Shown: positions 17,359 through 27,666, counted from the stretch's first letter. The stretch: 64,000 nucleotides of DNA from Reichenbachiella carrageenanivorans (GCF_025639805.1 NZ_CP106735.1:1738001-1802000); one strand, 5' to 3'. Made by a program: numbers and translations. The notes: generated by a model from the sequence alone, not told the origin.

Positions 17359-20085
17359 TTATTTTTTCAGGGTCACGATGTTGAGCTGGTTGCCATTACT
17401 GCAATATAGGTCATACTGGCCTTTACTCTCTTGATAAAGTACCGCCATTTGATGCCCCACTGCGAGCGGTTCGTAGTGAAGGAGTCGACCTTCTTGATTG
17501 TATAGATAGCCTTTGTTGGCGGCTTGATCGATCACGATAATGAGCTGATTGTCCACCCCAAAATAATAGTATTGGTAGGTCAGGTTTTCTGAGTCTACTT
17601 CTAGTTTGAATTGCTCTACTAGTGCCTCGCTATAGACCGTTAGGGTCTCTTTGTTTTTCTTGATTACAATAAATTCTTTTTCGGTACCAGAGTTGACGAG
17701 TGCAAATGATACGTTTTCGTCTTCCCTGACCAACTGGCCTCTGTCGGTGATCACTCCTCCCAAATTGAAGGACACGAGTTCTCCTAGGTCCGTTAGTGCC
17801 GAGATTTCAGTGTTGGCAGGTTTGCTGCCTTTGCTGATAAAGTAATCTTGTGATATAGATCCTTTCAGGTCGATTGGAAATCCTTCTTTGGTATCTCCTC
17901 GTCTGGATAGACTTTGGAAGATGCCATTTTTTTGTACCAAGAGCATGTAGTCGTTGGACTGTACTCGGACGTGGCGTCCTAGAGTGGCAGGGCTGCTACC
18001 CATTTTCTTCGGATTCCAACCTTCGAGTAGCCGACCTGTTTTGTCGTATAGGTAGTAGTTGCCTTTATTATCGGCAGCCATGATGCGATAGTTTTTAGAC
18101 TTGTCGTAATCGATAAGCGACAATTCTAAAATTTGATTTTCAGATTGTAATTCTACGGGGTATCCGGGGATCGATGTACCAGTTCTATCGATCATATGAA
18201 TGGTTTTGTCCAGTGCAAAGAGGTATTGTAGCTTGCCGTTTTTGTAGTAGTCTACCTGATAGATTTTGCTCTTCAGTTTGCCATCAAGAGGGATTTGGAG
18301 CACAGGTTTCAGGTTTACATCCAACAAATGGAGGGTGAAAGCTTCGTCTTGTACGATCATTTCTAGTGTGCGATCGTTGTGGTTGCGTACCGCATAGGGT
18401 TTTGATATGAGGTTGTTGGCAAAACCTTGTTGGGTTTTGACCTCAAAAGACTGTGGTTTGACTTGCTTGACCAGATCGCCAGGATGCTGAAGCAGCAAGC
18501 TGGTATAGTATTGCCCATCTACATGGGTAAACTGTACGGCACCATATTCGATTTGTGCCAAGATAGTTTTGTTTTCTTCGAGGTATTTGGCCCAGTTATC
18601 GTTGAGAATTTTGCCTACTTGGTTGAGTGCTCCGTTTGATTTTACAAACATGCTAAAGTTGGCGTCTTCGTGTGTAGACGAAAGAAAAGCATGGGTGCGT
18701 ACAGACCGTCTCCAAGTGTTTTCATTGTCGATGTCGTCGATTAGGGTTTCGAGTACCTGTTGGCTATTGCCAAAATAGACATAGCTCCCATCTATAAAAT
18801 AATAGGCAGTAGGGAAACCTTCATACATCGACCCAAAAAGCCGAGCGGGGATTTCATCTATTTGTATATGTTTGATTACGTGATCGGCATAGTTTTCTTT
18901 GAAAGAAGCCGTGTCGGTATTTGATTTTTGTGCGAGAGATTCGAAAAACTGATCGGCTAGCTCTTGGCTTTTGTGCTCGATACAAAATATCAAATCAGTA
19001 TTGAATGAGCGGCTAGACTCTAGAACAAAGTACCCTACTTCGTTGCCCATAAAGGCATAAAAATCTCGAATATTGAAATCGAATCTATTTTCCAGTTCTC
19101 CGATTTTGGTGAGCTGTGTAGGTTCGTGCTTGCGCCAATAGTTTTTTAAGCCTTTGTGCCATAGGCTGACATCTTCTACTGAAGTATGAAGCACATAAGA
19201 AGTACTAGCGGGCACGATGTTTTTCATATCAAATCCGACGCCACTGATGCCGTCGAAAGCCGACAGGTAGTTGATCGTAGAGGTGTCGTTGATGGCAAAT
19301 CCAGAAAGATGAATTTTGTCATTGTCGAAAGACAGATCGAGGTACATCAAATGTGTGAGCCACTTGAGAGGCGTGGTATCTATCTCTACAGGGTCAGCAA
19401 ATATGCCAGCTAGTTTGTTCAGGTAGTTGGTATTGATATAGCACCTGCCTGCACCAGTGGGAGCGTTGGTCACTTCGGCTACATGGTGCTCGGTTTCTTG
19501 ATAGGTGTTCACCTTGCCGTCCTTGATCATCCGAATAGCATCTTCCACTAAGAAGGGGGAGAAGCTGGCGATCAGGTAGTTCTTATGAAAAATATAAGTG
19601 AGTGTTTTTTGATTTTTTTTAAATTCTGTGATCAGGTAATCTTGATACAAACGCTCACTTTGTACGAAACCAAGGCTGTCTTTTAGGTACAGCTGCAGGT
19701 TGCTGAGTAGGCTGTGCTGTTGGAGCTCTTTGACTTCTAGCAGATACAGCGCCGCCAGCGATTCGTTGGTGTTTTGGTGAAACGAAATAAGCAAATGACC
19801 TTGATCTACTACTTTCGAAAACTGATGACCAGTGGCGGAGTCTAGTCGGTTGATCACACGTTGAATCGTATCCAACTCTGGTAGTGATTTGAGGTTCTTC
19901 ACTATCTTTCGCTTATCGTCTGGATGCCAGAGATAGGCAAAATCATTGGGCTCGAAAACCAAGATGGAGTTGTCTGGTACAAACGACCAAATGGTGATTC
20001 TACTTTGCTTCCAAAAATAGAAGCCACCCACACTTGCCCCAGCTAAAAGGAGGCCTACAAGAATAATAATCAGTACTTTTTTCAA
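17359..20085 (-). CDS. Large membrane-anchored protein of unknown function (DUF3352-like)
   Basis: 908 residues with one N-terminal membrane anchor (about residues 4-25) and the rest presumably periplasmic. The N-terminal half resembles DUF3352-type proteins (SFVPDNSILVFEPNDFAYLW; repeated phrases on residual energy-like terms). The C-terminal third is rich in beta-strand repeats of WD/PQQ style (YYLYDKTGRLLEGW, GYLYNQEGRLLHYE), suggesting a beta-propeller. Operon with the cotransporter downstream, so a role linked to ion homeostasis or envelope is possible but unproven. Confidence 0.7.
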   Translation of the reverse strand: MKKVLIIILVGLLLAGASVGGFYFWKQSRITIWSFVPDNSILVFEPNDFAYLWHPDDKRKIVKNLKSLPELDTIQRVINRLDSATGHQFSKVVDQGHLLISFHQNTNESLAALYLLEVKELQQHSLLSNLQLYLKDSLGFVQSERLYQDYLITEFKKNQKTLTYIFHKNYLIASFSPFLVEDAIRMIKDGKVNTYQETEHHVAEVTNAPTGAGRCYINTNYLNKLAGIFADPVEIDTTPLKWLTHLMYLDLSFDNDKIHLSGFAINDTSTINYLSAFDGISGVGFDMKNIVPASTSYVLHTSVEDVSLWHKGLKNYWRKHEPTQLTKIGELENRFDFNIRDFYAFMGNEVGYFVLESSRSFNTDLIFCIEHKSQELADQFFESLAQKSNTDTASFKENYADHVIKHIQIDEIPARLFGSMYEGFPTAYYFIDGSYVYFGNSQQVLETLIDDIDNENTWRRSVRTHAFLSSTHEDANFSMFVKSNGALNQVGKILNDNWAKYLEENKTILAQIEYGAVQFTHVDGQYYTSLLLQHPGDLVKQVKPQSFEVKTQQGFANNLISKPYAVRNHNDRTLEMIVQDEAFTLHLLDVNLKPVLQIPLDGKLKSKIYQVDYYKNGKLQYLFALDKTIHMIDRTGTSIPGYPVELQSENQILELSLIDYDKSKNYRIMAADNKGNYYLYDKTGRLLEGWNPKKMGSSPATLGRHVRVQSNDYMLLVQKNGIFQSLSRRGDTKEGFPIDLKGSISQDYFISKGSKPANTEISALTDLGELVSFNLGGVITDRGQLVREDENVSFALVNSGTEKEFIVIKKNKETLTVYSEALVEQFKLEVDSENLTYQYYYFGVDNQLIIVIDQAANKGYLYNQEGRLLHYEPLAVGHQMAVLYQESKGQYDLYCSNGNQLNIVTLKK

Positions 20086-20207
20086 ACCAGCGCTTTTGAT
20101 GCAAATTATCGAGAGGACGGCTAGAAAGCAAGAAAACTACCCGGCATCTCTGGGGTAATTGAAGGAGAAAATTATAACTGGGGAATGACGGGTTTTAAAT
20201 TAGCGAA

Positions 20208-21353
20208 TCATGATCGTCTGCTTCCTGCATACAGTTCATACTCTAGCAATCGGCATTCGATTCGGGCATTTAAAAATTCTGTTCGGCTTTTGGTACGTAG
20301 CCCGATTGCCTTAGCAAGGCTGGAGTTGCCAGTGAAGATGTAGCCCATCTTGCCACCACAGGATTGTTTGAAGAAGTCGCCGATATCTTTGTAGACAGAT
20401 TTGAGCATGTTTTCTTCCCCTAGTCTTTCGCCATACTCAGGGTTGAGCATCACGATACCAGGCCCTGATGGTACAAAAGTTTTTTCGAAAGGTACTTTGT
20501 CGAACGATATCATATGCGATACGCCTGCAGTCCTTGCGTTGGCTTGTGCAGCAGCTATGGCGTCGCCGTTCCAGTCTGTAGCGATAATGGCTGATTTGAT
20601 TTCGTCTTTGTATACTGCCTTTTTGCGTGTTTCTTGCCACAAGCTTGGGTCATAGCCATCGATGTGCATAAAACCGAAGTTTTCGCGATGAAGTCCAGGA
20701 GGAATGCCTGCCGCCATTAGTGCAGCTTCGATAGCCAGTGTGCCACTGCCACACATGGGATTGATGAAGGTACCTTTGGTGTCGTTCCAGCCAGCGGAGA
20801 TCAAACAGGCAGAAGCCAAGGATTCGAGCATTGGCGCTTTGTAAGGTAACTTGCGATAGCCGTGTTTGGTGATGGTCTCTCCAGAAGTGTCGAAGTAGAC
20901 ATGCACTTTGTTCAAATACCAAAACATATAAATCACAGAGTGATCCTTTTCGTTTCCAGAGTCTGGCCGCAAGCCCGTTTCTTCTTGCATACGGTCTACA
21001 ATGGCGTCTTTCAGCTTTAAGTTGGCGAATCGCCCATCACGGATGTAGTCATTTTTTACGTACGACTGTACCGAAATTTTGGTGTTTTTTGGAAGCAATT
21101 TATGCCATGGTATTTTCTTGGCTTCTTCGTAGAGTTTGTCTGGGTGGTTGGCTTCGAAGGATTTGATGAGCCAGAGTACCCTAGACGCTGTGCGTAAATT
21201 CAAATTGAGATGCATTACCTCTTTCCATCCACCTTCTACAGTGACGCCGCTTTTCTCAGCTTTTATGATTCTATAGCCCAGCTCCTCTACTTCTTTTTTA
21301 AGAAAAGGAGATAATGAAGGCTGACAGTTGATGACTAGTTTGGATTGACGCAC
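20208..21353 (-). CDS. THUMP-domain class I rRNA/tRNA methyltransferase (RlmL N-half/Trm14-like)
   Basis: 381 residues. Residues 1-about 160 hold the THUMP RNA-binding domain; the Rossmann methyltransferase follows with FINPMCGSGTLAIEAALMA (SAM-binding motif I) near 195 and the catalytic motif NPEYGERLGEE near 298, where most homologues read NPPYGER. This corresponds to the guanine-N2-methylating half of RlmL (m2G2445 in E. coli 23S rRNA). Start ATG at 21353 gives a basic N-terminus. Single gene. Confidence 0.88.
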   Translation of the reverse strand: MRQSKLVINCQPSLSPFLKKEVEELGYRIIKAEKSGVTVEGGWKEVMHLNLNLRTASRVLWLIKSFEANHPDKLYEEAKKIPWHKLLPKNTKISVQSYVKNDYIRDGRFANLKLKDAIVDRMQEETGLRPDSGNEKDHSVIYMFWYLNKVHVYFDTSGETITKHGYRKLPYKAPMLESLASACLISAGWNDTKGTFINPMCGSGTLAIEAALMAAGIPPGLHRENFGFMHIDGYDPSLWQETRKKAVYKDEIKSAIIATDWNGDAIAAAQANARTAGVSHMISFDKVPFEKTFVPSGPGIVMLNPEYGERLGEENMLKSVYKDIGDFFKQSCGGKMGYIFTGNSSLAKAIGLRTKSRTEFLNARIECRLLEYELYAGSRRS

Positions 21354-21475
21354 GGAGCAATGATTTAATTTGAAAATGAATGAGCCTTATTGGCACACGA
21401 CTATGGGTATTAAAGTTTCAGGTTCAAAGTTGAAATTTTAGTTTTAAACATTGAACCTGAAGTATTGAATCGAAT

Positions 21476-22837
21476 TTATTTTTCCGAAAAGAATTTGTAA
21501 AACCATGTAATGGTCTCTATTCCTTTGATGTAATTGAATACGCCGTAGCTTTCGTTGGGTGAGTGTATGGCATCTTCGTCTAGCCCAAATCCAAGCATCA
21601 CTGAATCCAATCCAAGTTCTTTTTGAAACAGTGCTACGATGGGTATACTGCCCCCATCTCTCATTGGTATTGGTTCTTTGCCCCAAGCTTGTACAAAAGC
21701 TTTGCTTGCCGCTCTGAATCCATCCGAGTCGGTAGGGATTACGGCTGCTTCGCCACCGTGGTGGGGGGTTACCGTTACTTTCACATGTGCTGGAGCTATG
21801 CTTTCTATGTGGTTTTTCACCAATTGAGTAATTTCGCTGCTGTCCTGATTGGGAACTAATCGAGTAGAGATTTTGGCGTAAGCCTTTGAAGGCAGTACTG
21901 TTTTGGCACCTTGCCCGATGTAGCCGCCCCAAATGCCATTCACATCTAGTGTGGGGCGTATGCCGATTCTTTCTAAGGTGGTGTACCCGTCCTCTCCTTT
22001 TACTGCATCTATGCCGAGTTCTTTTTTGTATGCTTCAAGGTCGAAAGGAGCTTTGGCCATGGCTGCACGTTCTGCTGCGGTGAGTTCCAGCACTTTGTCG
22101 TAAAACCCTGGAATGGTGATGCATCCTTTGTCGTCGATCAGGCTCGATATCATATCGCAAAGTGTATTGATAGGATTGCCTACGGCGCCGCCATACATGC
22201 CCGAGTGTAAGTCTCTGTTGGGGCCTACTACCTCTACTTCTAGATAGCTGAGTCCGCGCAAACCTACGGTCATCGATGGGCAGTCGTTGCTGAGGATGCC
22301 TGTGTCTGAGATCACAATCACATCGGCTTTGAGCAATTCTTTATTTGCTTTTACAAAGTCACCTAAGTGTTTGGAGCCTACTTCTTCTTCGCCTTCGATC
22401 ATAAATTTGACGTTGCACGAAAGTTCGTTATTGGCCATCATAGATTCGAAGGCCTTTACGTGCATATACATCTGGCCTTTGTCGTCGCATGCGCCACGGG
22501 CATAGATTTTTTCGTTTTTGATTACGGGTTCGAAAGGTGGCGAATCCCATAGTTCGTATGGATCGGCTGGCTGTACGTCGTAGTGTCCGTAGACCAAGAC
22601 GGTAGGCCATGTTGGGTCGATGATCTTTTCGGCAAATACGATTGGGTGACCAGCGGTTTCAAACAGTTGAGCTTTGTCGACACCTGCATTTTCGAATTTT
22701 TCTTTGATAAACTCGGCTGCATTTCTGACGTCCTTATCGAATTTGGAATCAGCACTTACAGAAGGAATTCTAAGTAGGTCGAATAGCTCGTCGAGAAATC
22801 GTTGTTTGTTGGATTGTATGTAGTTTATGGATTTCAT
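21476..22837 (-). CDS. M20-family dipeptidase (CNDP/PepV-like)
   Basis: 453 residues. The di-zinc site is visible: YGHYDVQP (His and Asp) near residue 85, GACDDKGQ (bridging Asp) near 117, EGEEEVGS (catalytic Glu and ligand Glu) near 148 and VISDTG near 177. The dimerisation domain with HSGMYGGAVGNP follows, and the C-terminal His ligand lies in DEDAIHSPNE. Such enzymes cleave Xaa-dipeptides in the cytoplasm. Stand-alone gene. Confidence 0.92.
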   Translation of the reverse strand: MKSINYIQSNKQRFLDELFDLLRIPSVSADSKFDKDVRNAAEFIKEKFENAGVDKAQLFETAGHPIVFAEKIIDPTWPTVLVYGHYDVQPADPYELWDSPPFEPVIKNEKIYARGACDDKGQMYMHVKAFESMMANNELSCNVKFMIEGEEEVGSKHLGDFVKANKELLKADVIVISDTGILSNDCPSMTVGLRGLSYLEVEVVGPNRDLHSGMYGGAVGNPINTLCDMISSLIDDKGCITIPGFYDKVLELTAAERAAMAKAPFDLEAYKKELGIDAVKGEDGYTTLERIGIRPTLDVNGIWGGYIGQGAKTVLPSKAYAKISTRLVPNQDSSEITQLVKNHIESIAPAHVKVTVTPHHGGEAAVIPTDSDGFRAASKAFVQAWGKEPIPMRDGGSIPIVALFQKELGLDSVMLGFGLDEDAIHSPNESYGVFNYIKGIETITWFYKFFSEK

Positions 22838-22971
22838 TTTGGGGCAATTAGGGGTTTCTAAAGTTTAATGTTCTTAAAAAGTTATAAAATTTCACGGTTA
22901 ACCCCGTGAGTTGTTTTGCTTTCTACCAAGAGGGTCTATTTTCAAACTTTTCTGCGATTATCTGTCACTTG

Positions 22972-23784
22972 TTATTTTATGTTTTCAACAAAAGTTGCCA
23001 TTTGTTGTTGAAGTTTTTTGGCTTCTTCATGAGCTGCTTCCGCGAAATCTTTGCCCGAAGAGGCGTATATGATGCCACGGGTCGAATTGATAAGCAGGCC
23101 GCATTGGCTGTTGATGCCGTTTTTGCATACGGCTTCTAGGTCTCCACCCTGGGCACCTACACCTGGCACGAGTAGGAAGTGATTTGGGATTGTTTTTCTG
23201 ATGTCTTGCAAGTATTCTGGGCGTGTAGCCCCCACTACATACATCATGTTTTGATCCGAACCCCAGGTTGAGGAAGTCTCCATTACGTGTTGGTATAGTG
23301 GCTTGCCGTCTGATTCTAAGAATTGGAAATCTTTGCCGCCTTCATTGGAAGTGACACCTAAAAGAATGACCCACTTGTCTTTAAACTCAAGGAATGGTTT
23401 GACGGAATCGGAGCCCATGTAGGGAGCTACTGTGACCGAATCGAAGTTCATATTGTCGAAAAAGGCTCTGGCGTAGAGCAAAGAGGTATTGCCGATGTCA
23501 CCTCTTTTTGCATCGGCGATGGTGAATATATCCTTAGGGATATAGTTGATTGTTTTTTCTAACGAGGCCCAGCCGGCAGCTCCCATGGCTTCGTAGAAGG
23601 CAATGTTGGGTTTGTAGGCTACAGCGAATGCTTTGGTAGCGTCTATGATTTGCTTGTTGAATTCGAAGATGGGGTCTTCGGTATCCAAAAGGTGAGTAGG
23701 TATTTTTTTGATGTCAGTATCTAACCCCACGCAGAGAAAAGATTTCTTCTGCTGGATTTGTTCGAATAGCGCCTCTTTTGTCAT
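22972..23784 (-). CDS. pyrF: Orotidine 5'-phosphate decarboxylase
   Basis: 270 residues, the long form found in Bacteroidota and actinobacteria. The catalytic D-x-K-x-x-D motif is intact as DAKRGDIGN near residue 89; FLCVGLDTD near the N-terminus binds the substrate; [10 protein letters not shown] near 207 contacts the phosphate. Makes UMP from OMP, the last step of pyrimidine synthesis. Stands alone with a short upstream region. Confidence 0.95.
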   Translation of the reverse strand: MTKEALFEQIQQKKSFLCVGLDTDIKKIPTHLLDTEDPIFEFNKQIIDATKAFAVAYKPNIAFYEAMGAAGWASLEKTINYIPKDIFTIADAKRGDIGNTSLLYARAFFDNMNFDSVTVAPYMGSDSVKPFLEFKDKWVILLGVTSNEGGKDFQFLESDGKPLYQHVMETSSTWGSDQNMMYVVGATRPEYLQDIRKTIPNHFLLVPGVGAQGGDLEAVCKNGINSQCGLLINSTRGIIYASSGKDFAEAAHEEAKKLQQQMATFVENIK

Positions 23785-23913
23785 GCTGCAAAAATAGGCT
23801 AAAGCAGATAATTTATCTTTTGATGCGAAGGGAGATTTGATTAATTCCGATCATTATCCGAATGGATAGTGATCGGCTCTTTTGTTTCAAATAAAAATCA
23901 ATAATTTTGACTC

Positions 23914-24213
23914 ATGGATTCTATTCTCATTAGTCCCAAAACGGAAAAGGAACTACAGTATGTGCTGGAGCTGCTGCATACATTGGAGATCGATGCTAAG
24001 AAAATCAGTGAAGCCGATCGCGATGATTTTGAATTGGCTCAATTGCTGAAAAACGTAGACGCTTCGGGCATTGTGAGAGAAGAAACACAACCCATCAAAC
24101 TGAATGCGAAGCAAGTCAAGCTGCTTGAGCAAAGTGAATCAGAAATGGCAGGTAAGACCGTAGTTCCAGAAAAAGTCATCCAAGTAGAAGAAGACGAATG
24201 GCTAAGCAAATAA
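23914..24213 (+). CDS. Putative type II antitoxin
   Basis: 99 acidic residues with no family I recognise with certainty. It precedes and overlaps (16 bases) a ParE/RelE-like toxin gene, the common arrangement of type II toxin-antitoxin operons. The C-terminal half (QVKLLEQSESEMAGKTVVPEKVI) could be the toxin-wrapping segment; no clear DNA-binding fold is visible, though the N-terminal helix pair may serve. Confidence 0.6.
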   Translation: MDSILISPKTEKELQYVLELLHTLEIDAKKISEADRDDFELAQLLKNVDASGIVREETQPIKLNAKQVKLLEQSESEMAGKTVVPEKVIQVEEDEWLSK

Positions 24214-24476
24214 TTTGGACCCATACAGCGCGAGTAGAAAGACAGAAAATTTTGGAAAAATATTTCAAAAGGGATGGTCATAAAAAGGAATGCATGAAAC
24301 TGGCTTTTTTGATTCGATCTAATGTCAAATTTTTATCTAATTACAACTTTGGAGGTATTGAATCGAGCTATTCAGGTATGAGAGAAACTACTTGTGGACA
24401 GTGTACCCTTTTCTACAAAATACGCTCTTCCTCTTTGACCATTACTGGAATATTCGAAAATTCATCTAAGAAATAA
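24198..24476 (+). CDS. ParE/RelE-superfamily toxin
   Basis: 92 residues with the family layout: IIWTHTARVERQKILEKYF (strand 1 then helical hairpin), a long helix, a segment ending in MRETTCGQCTLFYKIRSSSL and the last strand ITGIFENSSKK. Conserved Trp, Arg (MRET) and Tyr (FYKI) positions match ParE/RelE. Overlaps the antitoxin gene by 16 bases. Target (gyrase or ribosome-bound mRNA) cannot be told. Confidence 0.72.
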   Translation: MAKQIIWTHTARVERQKILEKYFKRDGHKKECMKLAFLIRSNVKFLSNYNFGGIESSYSGMRETTCGQCTLFYKIRSSSLTITGIFENSSKK

Positions 24477-24485
24477 GCGGTAGGG

Positions 24486-25460
24486 ATGCGACTGATCAAA
24501 CATCCCGTCCTTTGTAATTATTACGTGACCTATCGCTGCAATGCCAAGTGTGGTTTTTGTGATATTTGGGAAAAGCCATCGCCATACGTAACGCTAGAAA
24601 ATGTCCGGGAGAACCTACTTTCGCTCAGGCAATTAGGTGTGAAGGTGGTCGATTTTACGGGTGGCGAGCCGCTTCTGCATCAGCAAATAGATCAATTTTT
24701 CGCATTGGCTAAAGAGTTGAAATTCATCACTACACTTACTTCTAATGCTCTTTTGTATCCAAAATTTGCCGAAAGGCTAAGGGGCAAAGTAGACATGCTT
24801 CATTTCAGTCTGGATACGGCCGACAAAGAAAAGCACGATACGATGCGAGGGGTGGCTTGTTTCGATTTTGTAATGGAGTCGATCACGTTGGCCAAATCGC
24901 TCGGAGAACGACCCGATATTTTGTTTACAGTATTCGAAGATAATAAGACAGACATACAAGCCGTATACGAACAAATATGCTTGCCAAATGATTTGATGCT
25001 GATTCTGAATCCTGCTTTTGAATACAATCAGGTGGGGGATCAGCTGTCTGATGAAACCCTTGATGAATTGGAGGCTTGGGGAAGGAAGAAGAATGTTTTT
25101 TTGAATCAGGCTTTTGTGACCCTGCGACGTGATGGGGGCAATCACATCAGTGAGCCTGTATGCAAAGCCGCCAGTACTACTTTGGTGATCAGTCCAGAAA
25201 ATGAGCTGATCTTGCCTTGCTACCATTTGGGTGAAAAGTCATTTCCAATAAACGGAAATCTGGAGGCGGTCTATCGTTCACCAGAAGTTCAGCATCAAAT
25301 CGCAACAGAAGGGAGACTGCCTGCCTGCGAAGGCTGCACGATCAACTGCTACATGCAGCCTAGCTTTGCTGTGGAGACGAGTAAGTACTTCTGGCACTCG
25401 CTGCCCAGCACGCTCAAGTACAATTGGAAAAAGGGAACCTGGAAGCAGGTGTTTGCTTAG
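24486..25460 (+). CDS. Radical SAM protein with SPASM-like C-terminus
   Basis: 324 residues. The SAM-cluster motif is CNAKCGFC (C-x3-C-x2-C) near residue 18, with the GGEPLL motif near 59. The C-terminal region has CKAAS near 228, LPCYHLGEKS near 244 and CEGCTINCYM near 282, an auxiliary FeS cluster arrangement as in SPASM/twitch enzymes. It lies 9 bases after the toxin gene but unrelated in function. Its substrate is unknown; no peptide precursor is seen next to it. The last 4 bases overlap the convergent DUF2490 gene. Confidence 0.82.
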   Translation: MRLIKHPVLCNYYVTYRCNAKCGFCDIWEKPSPYVTLENVRENLLSLRQLGVKVVDFTGGEPLLHQQIDQFFALAKELKFITTLTSNALLYPKFAERLRGKVDMLHFSLDTADKEKHDTMRGVACFDFVMESITLAKSLGERPDILFTVFEDNKTDIQAVYEQICLPNDLMLILNPAFEYNQVGDQLSDETLDELEAWGRKKNVFLNQAFVTLRRDGGNHISEPVCKAASTTLVISPENELILPCYHLGEKSFPINGNLEAVYRSPEVQHQIATEGRLPACEGCTINCYMQPSFAVETSKYFWHSLPSTLKYNWKKGTWKQVFA

Positions 25461-26212
25461 TTTCCGATGGTCTTTTTGATTTTCAGTTGATAGATAATGT
25501 CTGAAATTTGTTGGTACTCATCGGAGGAAATGGAATTTTGCCAATTTGCCAAAAAGATGTATTGCCAAGTGTTGGCAGGATCGTATCCTAGCCCTACACC
25601 ACTTCTTACTCTGTTTTTTAGAAACTTGTGAGTGTCATCATCTCCTCCTAAGAAAACTTCGGCATAGAAAGGTAGGAACCAAAAATTTCCTGTTTTTCTA
25701 AGTTTGAAATCGAAAGTACCGTCAAGTTTATACCTTATCCTCAGGTTTAAAGTATGTGACCAGTCAGATGTTTGATAAGAGAACCTTTCTTCTATTCTTA
25801 TCAAATGGCTAAAACTAAATCTAACAAAAGACGGCCAGTCAAGTTTAATCCCTTGTCTAGGTGTGACAATCAAATAATCAATATTATTTTTAGACCAATC
25901 GTAGGAGACACCTATGTCAGCTTGTATGCTCAGGATTTCGTTGAGTTGATGTCTAACAGCAGGTCTTAGGAATATTCTTGCCCAGCTGTCGTCGTCTACA
26001 ATTTTCCTAAACCCAAAGTCTCCTATGTACTTGGTTTGCTCACCTAACTTGAAATGAGGCGACAGATCAATCCAGATTTGTTGGGAGGAAGCGCCTTCTA
26101 TATCGTTATTAGATTGTGCTTGAGTTAGCGTTGAAAACGCAAGCGCTATGATCAAACTAATGAGCCATTTTGTAGGAGAAGAGGAAAGCGATATGGGGAG
26201 AATTGAATACAA
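25457..26212 (-). CDS. DUF2490 outer-membrane-like protein
   Basis: 251 residues with an N-terminal signal sequence (about 1-32). The rest alternates polar and aromatic residues as in beta-barrels and matches the DUF2490 style: IWIDLSPHFKLGEQTKYIGDFGFRK and FRFSHLIRIEERF blocks, ending in YQLKIKKTIGN. It starts 3 bases after modC, so it is the last gene of the molybdate operon. I infer an outer-membrane protein, perhaps aiding oxyanion entry, but nothing proves it. Confidence 0.75.
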   Translation of the reverse strand: MYSILPISLSSSPTKWLISLIIALAFSTLTQAQSNNDIEGASSQQIWIDLSPHFKLGEQTKYIGDFGFRKIVDDDSWARIFLRPAVRHQLNEILSIQADIGVSYDWSKNNIDYLIVTPRQGIKLDWPSFVRFSFSHLIRIEERFSYQTSDWSHTLNLRIRYKLDGTFDFKLRKTGNFWFLPFYAEVFLGGDDDTHKFLKNRVRSGVGLGYDPANTWQYIFLANWQNSISSDEYQQISDIIYQLKIKKTIGN

Positions 26213-26215
26213 GGC

Positions 26216-27001
26216 TTAATCTTTTAACGTTATCCCAACTACTTGACCATCTATGAGTAAGGTCATGGTCTGATTGTTTTTTTCGTTTTTATCTGACAAT
26301 ACTTCCCCGATTAGTTGAGTGGAGGTGTTGTTCATGAAAACTTGCGAAGCAGTACCTCTTTGCGTGATTGAGCCATTTTCTAAAATTAGCACTTCATCGG
26401 CCATTTTAAAAACCTCAGGAAGGTGATGGCTCACGAAGACGACTGTAGTTTTAATTATGCGTTGCATAGCCAATATCTCTTCTTGGAGTTTGACTCTCAT
26501 ATCACTGTCTAGTGCAGACAAGGGCTCGTCGAGTAGCAAGAGGTTAGGTTTTCTCACAATGGCTCGAGCCAGTGCTACTCGCTGTTGCTGACCTCCCGAT
26601 AGGCTGGCGGGTCTTCGGTCTAAGAGCTGGTGCAGGTCTGCGATCTCTATAATTCTCGTAAATAGCTCTTCATCATATGGGTGACTTAATCCATATCTAA
26701 TATTTTTCAGCACACTCATATTGGGAAACAGTGAGTATTCCTGTGAGAGAAAACCTACATTTCTTTTATTGGTTTTCACATCCAGGCTTTTGGATGTATT
26801 TAGCCATATGTCTTTCCCAATATTGATCGTCCCCTCGTCTGGCTTCATCAGGCCAGCGAGCATTCGGAGTAGGCTGGTTTTGCCTACGCCAGATTTACCA
26901 TAGATGGCGTAAATTTTGCCTTGAGCCAGTTTTGCTTTCACATGGATGTGAATAGGGCGATCTTTTGAAGAAAAGGTTTTATGTAAATCAAAATCAATCA
27001 T
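26216..27001 (-). CDS. modC: Molybdate ABC transporter, ATP-binding protein
   Basis: 261 residues. Walker A GKSGVGKTS near residue 35, signature LSGGQQQRVALARA near 132 and Walker B LLLLDEPLSALD near 156, then the H-loop VSHHLPEV. The C-terminal extension after residue 215 is shorter than the TOBE/MOP domain of E. coli ModC. Overlaps modB by 4 bases and is followed by DUF2490. Confidence 0.9.
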   Translation of the reverse strand: MIDFDLHKTFSSKDRPIHIHVKAKLAQGKIYAIYGKSGVGKTSLLRMLAGLMKPDEGTINIGKDIWLNTSKSLDVKTNKRNVGFLSQEYSLFPNMSVLKNIRYGLSHPYDEELFTRIIEIADLHQLLDRRPASLSGGQQQRVALARAIVRKPNLLLLDEPLSALDSDMRVKLQEEILAMQRIIKTTVVFVSHHLPEVFKMADEVLILENGSITQRGTASQVFMNNTSTQLIGEVLSDKNEKNNQTMTLLIDGQVVGITLKD

Positions 27002-27666
27002 CTGACAGAGGTAAACCCTTTTTTGTTGAAAATATAAACCAGGATCAGAATCACAAAACTGAAAAGCAGAAGAATCAACGAATAGGAATGTGCACTACTA
27101 TAATCCAGACGGTTGACACTGTCGTATATGGCAATGGAGGCAACTCGGGTTTTGTTAAGATTGCCACCGATCATAAGCACTACGCCAAATTCACCAATGG
27201 TATGAGCAAAACTGAGCACGATACCTGTAAGCAATGAGTTCTTTATGTTGGGTAGCAGTATGTTGATTAAGGTCTGCCATCGGGATTTGCCCAATACATA
27301 AGAGGCTTCCTTGAGGACGGGGGGCAATTGCTGAAAGCCAGCCTGAATCGGTTGAACCATAAATGGCATACTATATATAATGGAGCCAATAACTAGCCCT
27401 GTGAATGTGAAGGGGATATTAAGGTCGAAGTGCGTGGCCAAAAAGGCACCTAACATGCTCTGGCTACTAAGACCTACCAATAGATAAAAGCCAAGTACGG
27501 ATGGAGGAAGCACTAGCGGAAGAGCAACAATAGCTTCAAACAGCACGGTAAGCTTCGACCGGCCATAGGCCAGCCAATAGGCTACGGGTACCGCAATCAG
27601 AAACAAGATGCTGGTGGTAATCAGCGCTAACTTTAGCGTAATCAGAAGAGGACTCCAGCTTATCAT
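26998..27666 (-). CDS. modB: Molybdate ABC transporter, permease
   Basis: 222 residues with about five membrane helices and the cytoplasmic EAA loop (EASYVLGKSRWQTLINILLPNIK near residue 135) that docks on ModC. Homologues pair with ModA and ModC in exactly this gene order. The start is directly adjacent to the modA stop (27667). Confidence 0.92.
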   Translation of the reverse strand: MISWSPLLITLKLALITTSILFLIAVPVAYWLAYGRSKLTVLFEAIVALPLVLPPSVLGFYLLVGLSSQSMLGAFLATHFDLNIPFTFTGLVIGSIIYSMPFMVQPIQAGFQQLPPVLKEASYVLGKSRWQTLINILLPNIKNSLLTGIVLSFAHTIGEFGVVLMIGGNLNKTRVASIAIYDSVNRLDYSSAHSYSLILLLFSFVILILVYIFNKKGFTSVR

